From Rhodospirillales bacterium Alpha_05 (lineage in GTDB: Bacteria > Pseudomonadota > Alphaproteobacteria > Rhodospirillales > Rhodospirillaceae), in NCBI GenBank assembly GCA_001603335.1, contig LUYR01000177.1:1-8175 (forward strand): 8,175 nt of DNA, read 5' to 3'. Positions 1 to 6,229 of this stretch are shown here, piece after piece (the stretch's first letter is position 1; every line of letters starts with the position of its first letter). Position numbers and translations under genes: made by a program. Under the pieces are notes generated by a model. That model ran no database searches, was not told where the DNA came from, and saw nothing but the letters and a program-made list of their open reading frames with translations.

Positions 1-1200
1 GGTCTTCGCCCGCGCCCGGGCGGCGGCGACGCCGATCGCGGAGTGCGGGTCGAGAATCTCGCCGGTCGCCTTGTATTCGGCGGCGATCGCGGCCTTGGTC
101 TTGGCGTCGTCGAGGGAGAGCGCCGAGAACACCGCGCGCGAGCGCGCCAGCACTTCCGGCGAGACCTCGAACCGGCCCGACTGGCGGAAGCGGTTCATCG
201 CGGTGCGCACCGCCGCGCCGTCGCGGCCGAGCATGTCGAACAGCAGGCGCTCGAAGTTGGACGAAATCTGGATGTCCATCGACGGGCTCAAGGTCGGCAC
301 CACGCCGCTCATCGCCATTTCGCCCGAGGCGAAGAAGCGGGTGAGGATGTCGTTCTTGTTCGAGCCGACGATCAGCTGCTCGATCGGCAGGCCCATGGTC
401 TTGGCGACGTATCCGGCGAAGATGTTGCCGAAGTTGCCGGTCGGCACCGAGAAGCCCACCGCGCGGTCGGGCGCGCCGAGGCGCAGCGCCGCCCACACAT
501 AATACACCACCTGGGCGAGGACCCGCGCCCAGTTGATCGAGTTCACCGCGCTCAAGGAGACCCGGTCGCGGAACGTGGGATCGGCGAACATCGCCTTCAC
601 CATGTCCTGGCAGTCGTCGAAGGTGCCCTTGATCGCGATATTGAAGACGTTGGACGACGTCACCGTGGTCATCTGCCGCCGCTGCACCTCGGACACCCGC
701 TCGTGCGGATGGAGGATGAAGATGTCGATCGCTTCGCGGTCGCGGCAGGCTTCGATGGCGGCGGAGCCGGTGTCGCCCGAGGTCGCGCCGACGATGGTGA
801 TGCGCTTCGAGCGCTTGGCCAGGAAGTGGTCGAACAGGCGGCCGAGCACCTGCATCGCCATGTCCTTGAAGGCCAGCGTCGGGCCGTGGAACAGCTCCAT
901 CACCCACAGGTCGGTATCGAACTGCTTCATCGGCGCGATCGCCGCATGGTCGAAGTTGCGATACGCCTCGGTGGTGATCTCGGCAAGGTCGGCGTCGGAA
1001 ATCGCGCCGCCGACGAACGGCTTCATCACCGCCGCGGCAAGCTGCGGATACGGCAGGGTGCGCCAGGTATCCCAGGTGGCGACGTCGATCACCGGGATCG
1101 ACTGCGGCACGTAGAGCCCGCCGTCGGACGCCAGACCCGCCAGCAAAACGTCGTCGAAGGAAAGAACCGGAGCCTCGCCCCGCGTACTGATATAGCGCAC
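1..1200 (-). CDS. thrC: Threonine synthase, C-terminal end cut off by the window edge
   Basis: This PLP-dependent enzyme converts O-phospho-L-homoserine to L-threonine and phosphate, the last step of threonine synthesis, in the cytosol. About 400 residues are visible. The N-terminus MRYISTRGEAP is typical of the long (E. coli-like) class. The PLP-binding lysine is Lys112 in HGPTLAFKDMAMQ (105-117). The phosphate-binding loops are SGDTGSAA (141-148) and PTGNFGN (253-259). Family length is roughly 460-470 residues, so some 60-70 C-terminal residues should lie beyond base 1. I chose the GTG at 1198-1200 because it gives the conserved N-terminus and has GGAG a few bases upstream. A second in-frame GTG lies 12 codons earlier but would add atypical residues. 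It sits downstream of the M32 and membrane-protein genes on the same strand, 115 bases away. The identification is secure; the start is likely but not proven. Confidence 0.96.
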   Translation of the reverse strand, partial: MRYISTRGEAPVLSFDDVLLAGLASDGGLYVPQSIPVIDVATWDTWRTLPYPQLAAAVMKPFVGGAISDADLAEITTEAYRNFDHAAIAPMKQFDTDLWVMELFHGPTLAFKDMAMQVLGRLFDHFLAKRSKRITIVGATSGDTGSAAIEACRDREAIDIFILHPHERVSEVQRRQMTTVTSSNVFNIAIKGTFDDCQDMVKAMFADPTFRDRVSLSAVNSINWARVLAQVVYYVWAALRLGAPDRAVGFSVPTGNFGNIFAGYVAKTMGLPIEQLIVGSNKNDILTRFFASGEMAMSGVVPTLSPSMDIQISSNFERLLFDMLGRDGAAVRTAMNRFRQSGRFEVSPEVLARSRAVFSALSLDDAKTKAAIAAEYKATGEILDPHSAIGVAAARARAKT

Positions 1201-1222
1201 GCTCTTGCTCCATCCGAAGGAT

Positions 1223-1251
1223 GCGTATTCGCGCACGCCGAACGCGTACGC
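1223..1251 (-). other. Hairpin in the thrC leader
   Basis: The arms are GCGTATTCGCG (1223-1233) and CGCGTACGC (1243-1251). They pair over 9 bp with a two-base TT bulge and a 9-base loop, ending about 22 bases before the thrC start. There is no T-tract, so it is not an intrinsic terminator. I see no threonine- or isoleucine-rich leader peptide, so E. coli-type attenuation is not supported. It could simply be chance structure in GC-rich DNA. Confidence 0.35.
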
Positions 1252-1259
1252 AGCCGTAC

Positions 1260-1288
1260 CATATAACCGCGCCCGCGCAGGACCACAA
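1260..1288 (-). promoter_or_regulatory. Weak sigma70-like promoter candidate for thrC
   Basis: On the minus strand TTGTGG (1283-1288) and TATATG (1260-1265) are 17 bases apart, matching about 3/6 and 4/6 consensus positions. Transcription would begin about 50 bases before the thrC GTG. The pair follows the hairpin that closes the upstream gene. It is plausible by position but weak by sequence; thrC could also be read from the upstream promoter. Confidence 0.3.
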
Positions 1289-1293
1289 CAATG

Positions 1294-1312
1294 AAGCGCG
1301 AATCAGGCGCTT
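1294..1312 (-). terminator. Small hairpin just after the 173-residue membrane protein gene
   Basis: AAGCGC (1294-1299) and GCGCTT (1307-1312) form a 6-bp stem with a 7-base loop, three bases past the stop codon at 1316. The minus-strand sequence after it is only mildly T-rich (CATTGTTG). It may be a weak or partial terminator, or a processing hairpin between this gene and thrC. Confidence 0.35.
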
Positions 1313-1315
1313 GGC

Positions 1316-1837
1316 CTAGAACTTCCCGCGCGGGTCCATCTGCTCTTCGAGGGCGGATTTCTTGTCTTCCAAAAACCGCTCCATCGAACGGATCTGGCGG
1401 TCGAGGTTGCGGATGTTCTCGAACTTGCGCACCCGCCGCTTGTGCCGCGCCTTGCGCCACGAAAGCCGGAGGGGAATCTCCATCGCGGTCATCAGCAGCC
1501 CGGCCCCGGCGGCGAACGACGCCACCGCCGCCAAGGTGCGGTCGACCCGCCCCCAGGCCACCGCCGCGCCGAAGAAGCCGAGGGTGACGAGGCACGCGCC
1601 GATGGTCATCGCGATGCGATTGCCGAAGCCGCGCCGCTTCTTGATTTCGGCCTCGGCGTCGCGCACCGCGTTGGCGATCTCCACCTGGGCGATGTCCTGC
1701 CACTGGCGGAACGACAGCCCCGGCCGCCCCGACTTGGTGCGCAGGCTGGTTTCGTTGCGGCCCTCGCGGATCGCCTGTTCGAGGATGCGCACGACGATGC
1801 GGGCGCGATCCTCGGGGGTGGGCGAGGTTTCGGTCAT
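1316..1837 (-). CDS. Predicted two-helix membrane protein with C-terminal coiled coil, function unknown
   Basis: I do not recognise this 173-residue protein. Residues 1-70 look soluble and helical and are rich in charged residues, with the segment RPGLSFRQWQDIAQ near 38-51. Two hydrophobic stretches follow, about 74-95 and 101-123, separated by a short polar turn (GRVDR), giving a helical hairpin in the inner membrane. Next comes a strongly basic stretch (about 124-138, RLSWRKARHKRRVRK) and a charged heptad-like helix (about 139-167) that looks like a coiled coil. By the positive-inside rule both ends would be cytoplasmic. I chose the ATG at 1835-1837, 5 bases after the carboxypeptidase stop, because the longer reading frame overlaps that gene; the ribosome site is poor, so translation is probably coupled. 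Codon use matches the neighbours, and the frame is intact, so the gene is likely real. Nothing seen supports a specific function. Confidence 0.8.
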   Translation of the reverse strand: MTETSPTPEDRARIVVRILEQAIREGRNETSLRTKSGRPGLSFRQWQDIAQVEIANAVRDAEAEIKKRRGFGNRIAMTIGACLVTLGFFGAAVAWGRVDRTLAAVASFAAGAGLLMTAMEIPLRLSWRKARHKRRVRKFENIRNLDRQIRSMERFLEDKKSALEEQMDPRGKF

Positions 1838-1842
1838 CCGGC

Positions 1843-3327
1843 CTAGCCCAGGTAGCGCGCGCGCAGGTGCGCCTTGAACGCCTTGGCGTCGAGCGGCTTG
1901 CCGGTGGCGCGACGGAGGATCTCGCCGGTCGGCAGCAGAGAGCCCTCGGCGTGGACGTGGGTGCGCATCCACTTCAACAACGGCCGGAAGTCACCCATCG
2001 CGAGCGCCTCCTCGAGGTTCGGCGTCGCGGTCTTGGCGGCGGCGAAGAGCTGCGCGGCGGTCATCGCGCCCAGGGTGTAGGTGGGGAAGTAGCCCCACGC
2101 ACCATCGTACCAGTGGATATCCTGGAGGCAGCCGAGGCGGTCGTCGGGCGGCGCGACGCCGAGGAGCTCGGTCATTCCCTCGGCCCAGGCTCCCGGCAGG
2201 TCGGCAAGCTTCAAGTCGCCCGCGATCATCGCCCGTTCGAGGCGATAGCGCAAAATCACGTGCGCCGGATAGGTCACCTCGTCGGCCTCGACGCGGATGA
2301 AGCCGCGCTCGACCCGCTGCGCCAGGGCGACGAAGTTCTCCACCGACCACGCCGGACCGGAGCCCCCGAACGCCGCCGCCATCGTCGGCGCGAGCCAGGA
2401 GAGGAAGGCGCGGCTCCGCCCCGCCTGCATCTCCATGGTCAACGACTGGCTCTCGTGCAGGCTCATGCCGCGCGCGTTGCCCGCGGGCTGGCCGCGCCAC
2501 TCGGCGGGCAGGCCGCGTTCGTAGAGCGCGTGGCCGGTTTCGTGGATCACCCCGAACACGCCGGAGAACGCATCGGTCTCGTCGTAGCGGGTGGTGAGGC
2601 GAACGTCGTCGGGAATGCCGCCGCAGAACGGATGCGCGCTTTCGTCCAGACGCCCGTGCTCGAAGTCGAAGCCCATCGCGGTCATCACCCGCGCCACCAG
2701 CGCCTTCTGCTTCGCGGTCGGGAAGCTGCCGGTGAGCGGCAGGGGATCGGGCTTCTCCGCCTGGCGCGCCAGCACGTCGTCGAGGAAACCGGGGAGGAAC
2801 GCCGCGAGGTCGGCGAAGATCGCGTCGATCTCGGCCGACTTGCCGCCGGGCTCGTAGGAATCGAGCAGGGCGTCGTAGGGCGAAAGGTTGAGCGCCGCCG
2901 CCTTCACCTGGGCTTCCTCGCGCACCAGGGCGAGCAGCGCCTGGAGCTGCGGCAGCACCGCCTTGAAGTCGGAATTGGCGCGCGCCGAGCGCCACGCCAT
3001 TTCGCACGCCGCCCCGGCGCGGGCGAGCGCGCCGACGAGATCGGCGGGCATCGCCGCCGCATGCACCCAGGCGTGACGCATCTCGCCGAGGTTGGCGCGA
3101 TCGGCGAAGCCGAGGTGCTCGGCGGTGGCCGCCGAGATCAGGTCGGGCACCGCGGGATCGGCGAGCAGGCCGTGGGCGATGGTTTCGAGCACCGCCACCT
3201 GCTCGGAGCGCGCGTCCGAGCCGCCGCGCGGCATCATCGCGGCGCGATCCCATTGCAGGGTCGCAAGCGCGCCCTCGATCGCCGAACGGCGGTGGAACCG
3301 GTCTTTCAACTCTGCATAAGCCGACAT
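1843..3327 (-). CDS. Carboxypeptidase Taq-type metallopeptidase, family M32
   Basis: This is a 494-residue zinc carboxypeptidase, a usual length for M32, which removes C-terminal amino acids from peptides in the cytosol. The zinc and catalytic motif HETGH is at 262-266, preceded by DVRLTTRY (241-248). The third ligand is Glu292 in HESQS (291-295). Also conserved are DEVTYPAH (349-356) and the C-terminal DIHWYDGAWGYFPTYTLG block (403-420). No signal peptide is present. I chose the ATG at 3325-3327, with AGGG about 7 bases upstream. Upstream in-frame ATGs (up to 3420) would add 31 non-conserved residues and run into the elbB ribosome site. It is the first gene of a minus-strand unit with the 173-residue membrane protein and is divergent from elbB. 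A role in peptide turnover is known for the family; the substrate here is not determinable. Confidence 0.96.
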   Translation of the reverse strand: MSAYAELKDRFHRRSAIEGALATLQWDRAAMMPRGGSDARSEQVAVLETIAHGLLADPAVPDLISAATAEHLGFADRANLGEMRHAWVHAAAMPADLVGALARAGAACEMAWRSARANSDFKAVLPQLQALLALVREEAQVKAAALNLSPYDALLDSYEPGGKSAEIDAIFADLAAFLPGFLDDVLARQAEKPDPLPLTGSFPTAKQKALVARVMTAMGFDFEHGRLDESAHPFCGGIPDDVRLTTRYDETDAFSGVFGVIHETGHALYERGLPAEWRGQPAGNARGMSLHESQSLTMEMQAGRSRAFLSWLAPTMAAAFGGSGPAWSVENFVALAQRVERGFIRVEADEVTYPAHVILRYRLERAMIAGDLKLADLPGAWAEGMTELLGVAPPDDRLGCLQDIHWYDGAWGYFPTYTLGAMTAAQLFAAAKTATPNLEEALAMGDFRPLLKWMRTHVHAEGSLLPTGEILRRATGKPLDAKAFKAHLRARYLG

Positions 3328-3340
3328 CGTGCACCCTGAC

Positions 3341-3369
3341 TTGTTTTTTGCCGCCATCGCCCCGATGAT
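3341..3369 (+). promoter_or_regulatory. Weak promoter candidate for elbB
   Basis: TTGTTT (3341-3346) and GATGAT (3364-3369) are 17 bases apart on the plus strand, matching about 3/6 and 4/6 consensus positions. Transcription would begin near 3376, about 43 bases before the elbB ATG. The -10 box overlaps the one proposed for the divergent carboxypeptidase gene. Confidence 0.27.
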
Positions 3370-3376
3370 TCCGGGG
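3360..3376. promoter_or_regulatory. Inverted repeat between the divergent M32 and elbB genes
   Basis: CCCCG (3360-3364) and CGGGG (3372-3376) flank a 7-base centre. The repeat covers both proposed -10 boxes in the 91-base divergent gap, so a protein bound here could control both genes. Five-base arms are short for GC-rich DNA, and no regulator gene is nearby. Confidence 0.25.
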
Positions 3377-3393
3377 AAGGGCCTCATCAACAA
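3365..3393 (-). promoter_or_regulatory. Weak promoter candidate for the M32 carboxypeptidase unit
   Basis: On the minus strand TTGTTG (3388-3393) and AATCAT (3365-3370) are 17 bases apart, matching 3/6 and 4/6 consensus positions. Transcription would begin near 3358, about 30 bases before the ATG at 3327. It is supported mainly by position. Confidence 0.3.
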
Positions 3394-3418
3394 CGCCCAT
3401 CCTATCGGAGGAGAACCC

Positions 3419-4075
3419 ATGTCCGCAAAACCGAAGTTCGCCGTCGTCCTCTCCGGATGCGGCGTCTACGATGGTTCCGAGATTCACGAGGCGGTACTGA
3501 CGCTTCTCGCCATCGACCGCCAGGGCGGCAGCTACCAGTGCTTCGCCCCCGATGTCGACCAATACCACGTGATCAACCACGTCGTCGGCGCGCCGGGCGC
3601 GGAGACCCGCAACGTGCTGGTGGAATCCGCCCGCATCGCGCGCGGCGCGATCCTGCCGCTGTCGCAGTACAAGCCCGCCGATTTCGACGCGATCGTCTTC
3701 CCCGGCGGCTTCGGCGCGGCGAAGAACCTTTGCAGCTTCGCCGTCGACGGCCCCAACTGCACCGTCAACCCGGATGCAGAAGCCGCGATCAAGTCCACCT
3801 ATGAAGCGGCCAAGCCGATCGTCGCGCTGTGCATTGCCCCGGCGCTGGTGGCCAAGGTTCTCGGCGACGTCGAGGTGACGATCGGCAACGACGCGCCCAC
3901 CGCCGAGGCGATCGCCGCGATGGGCGCGACCCACGCCGAGCGCGGCCATGGCGAAACCTGCGTCGACGCCAAGCACAAGGTGGTGACCTCGCCCTGCTAC
4001 ATGCTCAACGCCACCGTCGGCCAGATCGCCGACGGCGCGAACGCCGCGATCGCCGAAGCGATCAAGCTGATGTGA
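3419..4075 (+). CDS. elbB: ElbB glyoxalase, DJ-1/PfpI superfamily
   Basis: This 218-residue protein is close in length and sequence to E. coli ElbB (217 residues), known as an isoprenoid biosynthesis protein with glyoxalase activity. It belongs to the class I glutamine amidotransferase-like fold. The N-terminal block VVLSGCGVYDGSEIHEAVLTL (9-29, nearly identical to E. coli) and PGGFGAAKNL (95-104) are family signatures. The nucleophile is Cys138 in ALCIAPAL, at the elbow expected for this fold and at the same number as in E. coli. The C-terminal part keeps TIGNDAPTAEAI and KVVTSPCYML. I chose the ATG at 3419-3421 because it follows a strong GGAGGAG ribosome site and matches the family start; the longer reading frame from 3329 adds 30 unrelated residues. 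It is a single-gene unit, divergent from the carboxypeptidase and convergent with the transporter operon. Which aldehyde it handles in the cell is unknown. Confidence 0.95.
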   Translation: MSAKPKFAVVLSGCGVYDGSEIHEAVLTLLAIDRQGGSYQCFAPDVDQYHVINHVVGAPGAETRNVLVESARIARGAILPLSQYKPADFDAIVFPGGFGAAKNLCSFAVDGPNCTVNPDAEAAIKSTYEAAKPIVALCIAPALVAKVLGDVEVTIGNDAPTAEAIAAMGATHAERGHGETCVDAKHKVVTSPCYMLNATVGQIADGANAAIAEAIKLM

Positions 4076-4085
4076 TGCAAAGGGT

Positions 4086-4110
4086 ACGGGAGGCGCAAGG
4101 CGCCTCCCGT
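4086..4110. terminator. Perfect 11-bp hairpin shared by convergent elbB and tctA
   Basis: ACGGGAGGCGC (4086-4096) and GCGCCTCCCGT (4100-4110) pair perfectly around a 3-base loop. It lies 10 bases after the elbB stop, and its last base (4110) is the final base of the tctA TGA codon. Neither side has a real T-tract: CATTCGCC follows on plus, ACCCTTTGC on minus. It is probably a bidirectional terminator or 3'-end-protecting structure. Confidence 0.7.
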
Positions 4111-5621
4111 CATTCGCCTCCCGCGCCGTCGGTCAGCGCGAGGCGTTTCTGGATCTTGCGGTGGTTGTAGACCGACGCGATCAGCGACAGCACCGCCAGG
4201 ATCAACAGGCCGACCGCGATCGGACGGCTGAAGATGATCGAAAAATCCCCGCCCGAGATCACCAGCGAGCGGCGCAGGTTCGCCTCCGCCATCGGCCCGA
4301 GGATCAGCGCCAGCAGAATCGGCGACAGCGGGAAGCCGTGCTTCTGCATGAAGTACCCGACCACGCCGAAGGTGAGCATCACGTAGACGTCGAAGGTGTC
4401 GCCGCGCATCGCGTAGGAGCCGACGATCGAGAGCACCAGGATCGCCGGCATCAGGATCGCGCGCTTCACCATGATCACCTTGGCGAACAGCCGAATGCCG
4501 AGCATGCCGATGATCAGCATCGCGAAGTTGGCGACGATCAGCGAGGCGAAGACGTTGTAGACGACGTCGATGTGCTCTTTGTAGAGCAGCGGCCCGGGCT
4601 GCAACCCCTGGAGCACGAACGCGCCCAGCAGCACCGCGGTGACCGCGTCGCCCGGCACGCCGAGGGAGAGCAGCGGGATCATCGCGCCGCCCGAGCAGGC
4701 GTTGTTGGCGCACTCCGAGGCGGCCACGCCCTCGATCACGCCGGTGCCGAACTTTTCCGGATGCTTCGAGGTGCGCTTGGTTTCGCCGTAGGAAACGAAC
4801 GCGGCGATGTCGCCGCCCGCGCCGGGGATCGCGCCGATGAAGGTGCCGATGACGCTGCCGCGCGCGATCGTCACCCACGCCGCCTTGATGTCGGCCCAGC
4901 TCGGGAAGTAGCGGTCCACGACCGTCTTCACCCGCACGATCTGCTTGGTGATCTGCACGTTGGCGAGGACTTCCGAAACCGCGAACAGGCCGATCAGGGT
5001 CGGGATGAACGGCGGCCCCTCGAACAGGTCCATCTGGCCGAAGATGTAGCGCGGAAAGCCCGAGATCGCGTCCGCGCCGACGGTCGAGAGCAGCAGGCCG
5101 AACAACCCCGCCATCAGCCCCTTGACGATGGAATTGCCGGAGATCGAGACGATCACCGAAAGCCCGAACACCGCGAGGGCGAAATATTCGACGGTGCTGA
5201 ACTCGAGCGCGACGGTGGAGATCAGCGGCGACATGAAGGTCATGATCAGCGCGCCGGAAAGACCGCCGCAGAACGAGGCGAACAGCGCCATCGCCAGCGC
5301 GCGGCCCGCCTGCCCCTTTTGCGCCAGGGGATAGCCTTCGAGCACCGTTGCCGCCGCCGCCGGGGTGCCGGGGGTCCGCACCAGGATCGCCGAGATCGAG
5401 CCGCCGTACATCGCGCCGCAGAACAACCCGAGCAGCATCGCGAGGCTTTCGAGCGGCGGACGGCCGAAGGTAAGCGGCACCAGGAGCGCCACGCCCATCG
5501 TCGCGGTCAGGCCGGGGAGCGCGCCGATGGTGATGCCGATCGCCACGCCGAAGGCGATCACCAGCATCACGTCTGGCGCGAAAACGTTGCCGAAACTGTG
5601 CAGCAGCAGGGCGAAATCCAT
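4110..5621 (-). CDS. tctA: Tripartite tricarboxylate transporter, large membrane subunit TctA
   Basis: This 503-residue integral membrane protein is the transport channel of a TTT system, which takes up carboxylates delivered by a periplasmic TctC protein, driven by an ion gradient. It is hydrophobic along most of its length, with around 11-12 candidate helices. The two halves carry matching glycine/proline loops: GALPGLTATMG (33-43) with RTPGTPAAAATVLEG (82-96) in the first, and GAIPGAGGDIAAFVSYGETKR (263-283) with LGVPGDAVTAVLLGA (320-334) in the second. This internal duplication is characteristic of the family. The basic tail NHRKIQKR (486-493) is likely cytoplasmic. The ATG at 5619-5621 lies 13 bases after the tctB stop with only a weak purine-rich ribosome site, so translational coupling to tctB is likely. 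It is the last gene of tctCBA. The substrate cannot be read from sequence; citrate or another di- or tricarboxylate is possible. Confidence 0.96.
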   Translation of the reverse strand: MDFALLLHSFGNVFAPDVMLVIAFGVAIGITIGALPGLTATMGVALLVPLTFGRPPLESLAMLLGLFCGAMYGGSISAILVRTPGTPAAAATVLEGYPLAQKGQAGRALAMALFASFCGGLSGALIMTFMSPLISTVALEFSTVEYFALAVFGLSVIVSISGNSIVKGLMAGLFGLLLSTVGADAISGFPRYIFGQMDLFEGPPFIPTLIGLFAVSEVLANVQITKQIVRVKTVVDRYFPSWADIKAAWVTIARGSVIGTFIGAIPGAGGDIAAFVSYGETKRTSKHPEKFGTGVIEGVAASECANNACSGGAMIPLLSLGVPGDAVTAVLLGAFVLQGLQPGPLLYKEHIDVVYNVFASLIVANFAMLIIGMLGIRLFAKVIMVKRAILMPAILVLSIVGSYAMRGDTFDVYVMLTFGVVGYFMQKHGFPLSPILLALILGPMAEANLRRSLVISGGDFSIIFSRPIAVGLLILAVLSLIASVYNHRKIQKRLALTDGAGGE

Positions 5622-5634
5622 GAACCGCTCGCTC

Positions 5635-6120
5635 TCAGTAGAGGATGGAATCGAGTACGCCCGCAGGCAGGGTAAGGCCCAGCAGCTTCTCGAAAATCAG
5701 GTAGATGCCGGCGGTGACGCCGAGCGCGACGCCGAACATCCCGAGGGGACGGCGCATGCCGAGCACCGCCATCATCGCGATGAGGAACCCCACCGAGGTG
5801 AGGATGAAGCCGACCGGTCGCAGCAACAGGGTGAAGGCGAGCACCGCCGCCACGGTGAGCATCGCGCGGACGATGCCGTTGTCGAGGAAAAGGCCGCGCA
5901 CCGGCGGCGGGTCCTCGGCCGCCACCACGGCGGGCTTGGCGAGCGCGGCGTTGACCATCAGGGTCGCGCTGCACAGCAGCAGCAGATAGGCGAGCATTTC
6001 CGGAAAGAACGCCGGTCCGATCTTCATCACCACATCGGCGGGAAAGTCGGACGCGATGACCAACGCCCCGCCGCTGATCGCCACGCCGATCGCTCCCGCG
6101 ACAAAATCCCCACGCTTCAT
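5635..6120 (-). CDS. tctB: Tripartite tricarboxylate transporter, small membrane subunit TctB
   Basis: This 161-residue inner-membrane protein is the small subunit of the TTT system and pairs with TctA. Hydrophobic segments fall at about 5-24, 41-59, 83-100, 104-121 and 128-147; the family usually has four helices, so one of these may be partial. The KIGPAFFPEML segment (33-43) before the second helix is the family's conserved G-P-x-x-F-P signature. The hydrophilic link at about 61-80 (PAVVAAEDPPPVRG) joins the two helix pairs. The ATG at 6118-6120 has GGAGG about 10 bases upstream. It lies between tctC (109-base gap holding a strong hairpin) and tctA (13-base gap). TctB subunits are poorly conserved; the call rests on size, topology, the motif and gene order together. 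Confidence 0.93.
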   Translation of the reverse strand: MKRGDFVAGAIGVAISGGALVIASDFPADVVMKIGPAFFPEMLAYLLLLCSATLMVNAALAKPAVVAAEDPPPVRGLFLDNGIVRAMLTVAAVLAFTLLLRPVGFILTSVGFLIAMMAVLGMRRPLGMFGVALGVTAGIYLIFEKLLGLTLPAGVLDSILY

Positions 6121-6170
6121 CCGCCAACCACCTCCACGCTCGCCGCACGCACCGCTGCCGCCGTTGAAAC

Positions 6171-6202
6171 CGGCGAGGACCGCGTGACCGCGCCCCTCGC
6201 CG
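6171..6202 (-). other. Strong intercistronic hairpin between tctC and tctB
   Basis: CGGCGAGG (6171-6178) pairs perfectly with CCTCGCCG (6195-6202). After a G-U pair and one mismatch, an inner CGCG/CGCG stem (6181-6184 with 6189-6192) closes on a 4-base loop. It starts about 27 bases after the tctC stop and has no T-tract, so it is unlikely to stop all transcripts. By analogy with other binding-protein transporter operons it probably protects or ends the tctC message, so that the binding protein is made in excess. Confidence 0.6.
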
Positions 6203-6229
6203 AACCGATACCCTACCCTTTCCGCACGG

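Noticed and set aside
43..1266. A 407-codon open frame on the plus strand opposite thrC
   Set aside because: Antisense shadow of thrC. The thrC protein has all catalytic motifs, while this frame shows only biased composition.
1089..1703. A 204-codon open frame on the minus strand joining the membrane protein gene and the thrC start region
   Set aside because: It is in a different frame from both real genes and overlaps each. Its Arg-rich translation has no motif, and an ATG at 1260-1262 in this frame is not a credible thrC leader peptide.
1867..3339. A 490-codon open frame on the plus strand opposite the M32 gene
   Set aside because: Same effect: composition is Arg/Gly/Glu/His-rich with no motif, and the opposite strand encodes intact M32 motifs.
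1991..3976. A 661-codon open frame on the minus strand crossing the M32 gene, the divergent gap and elbB
   Set aside because: It runs out of frame through the M32 gene and antisense through elbB, with Arg/Ala/Gly-biased filler and no recognisable domain.
4161..5675. A 504-codon open frame on the plus strand opposite tctA
   Set aside because: It is an antisense shadow of a high-GC gene. Its translation is low-complexity, rich in Arg, His, Asp and Glu, while the minus strand gives a textbook TctA.
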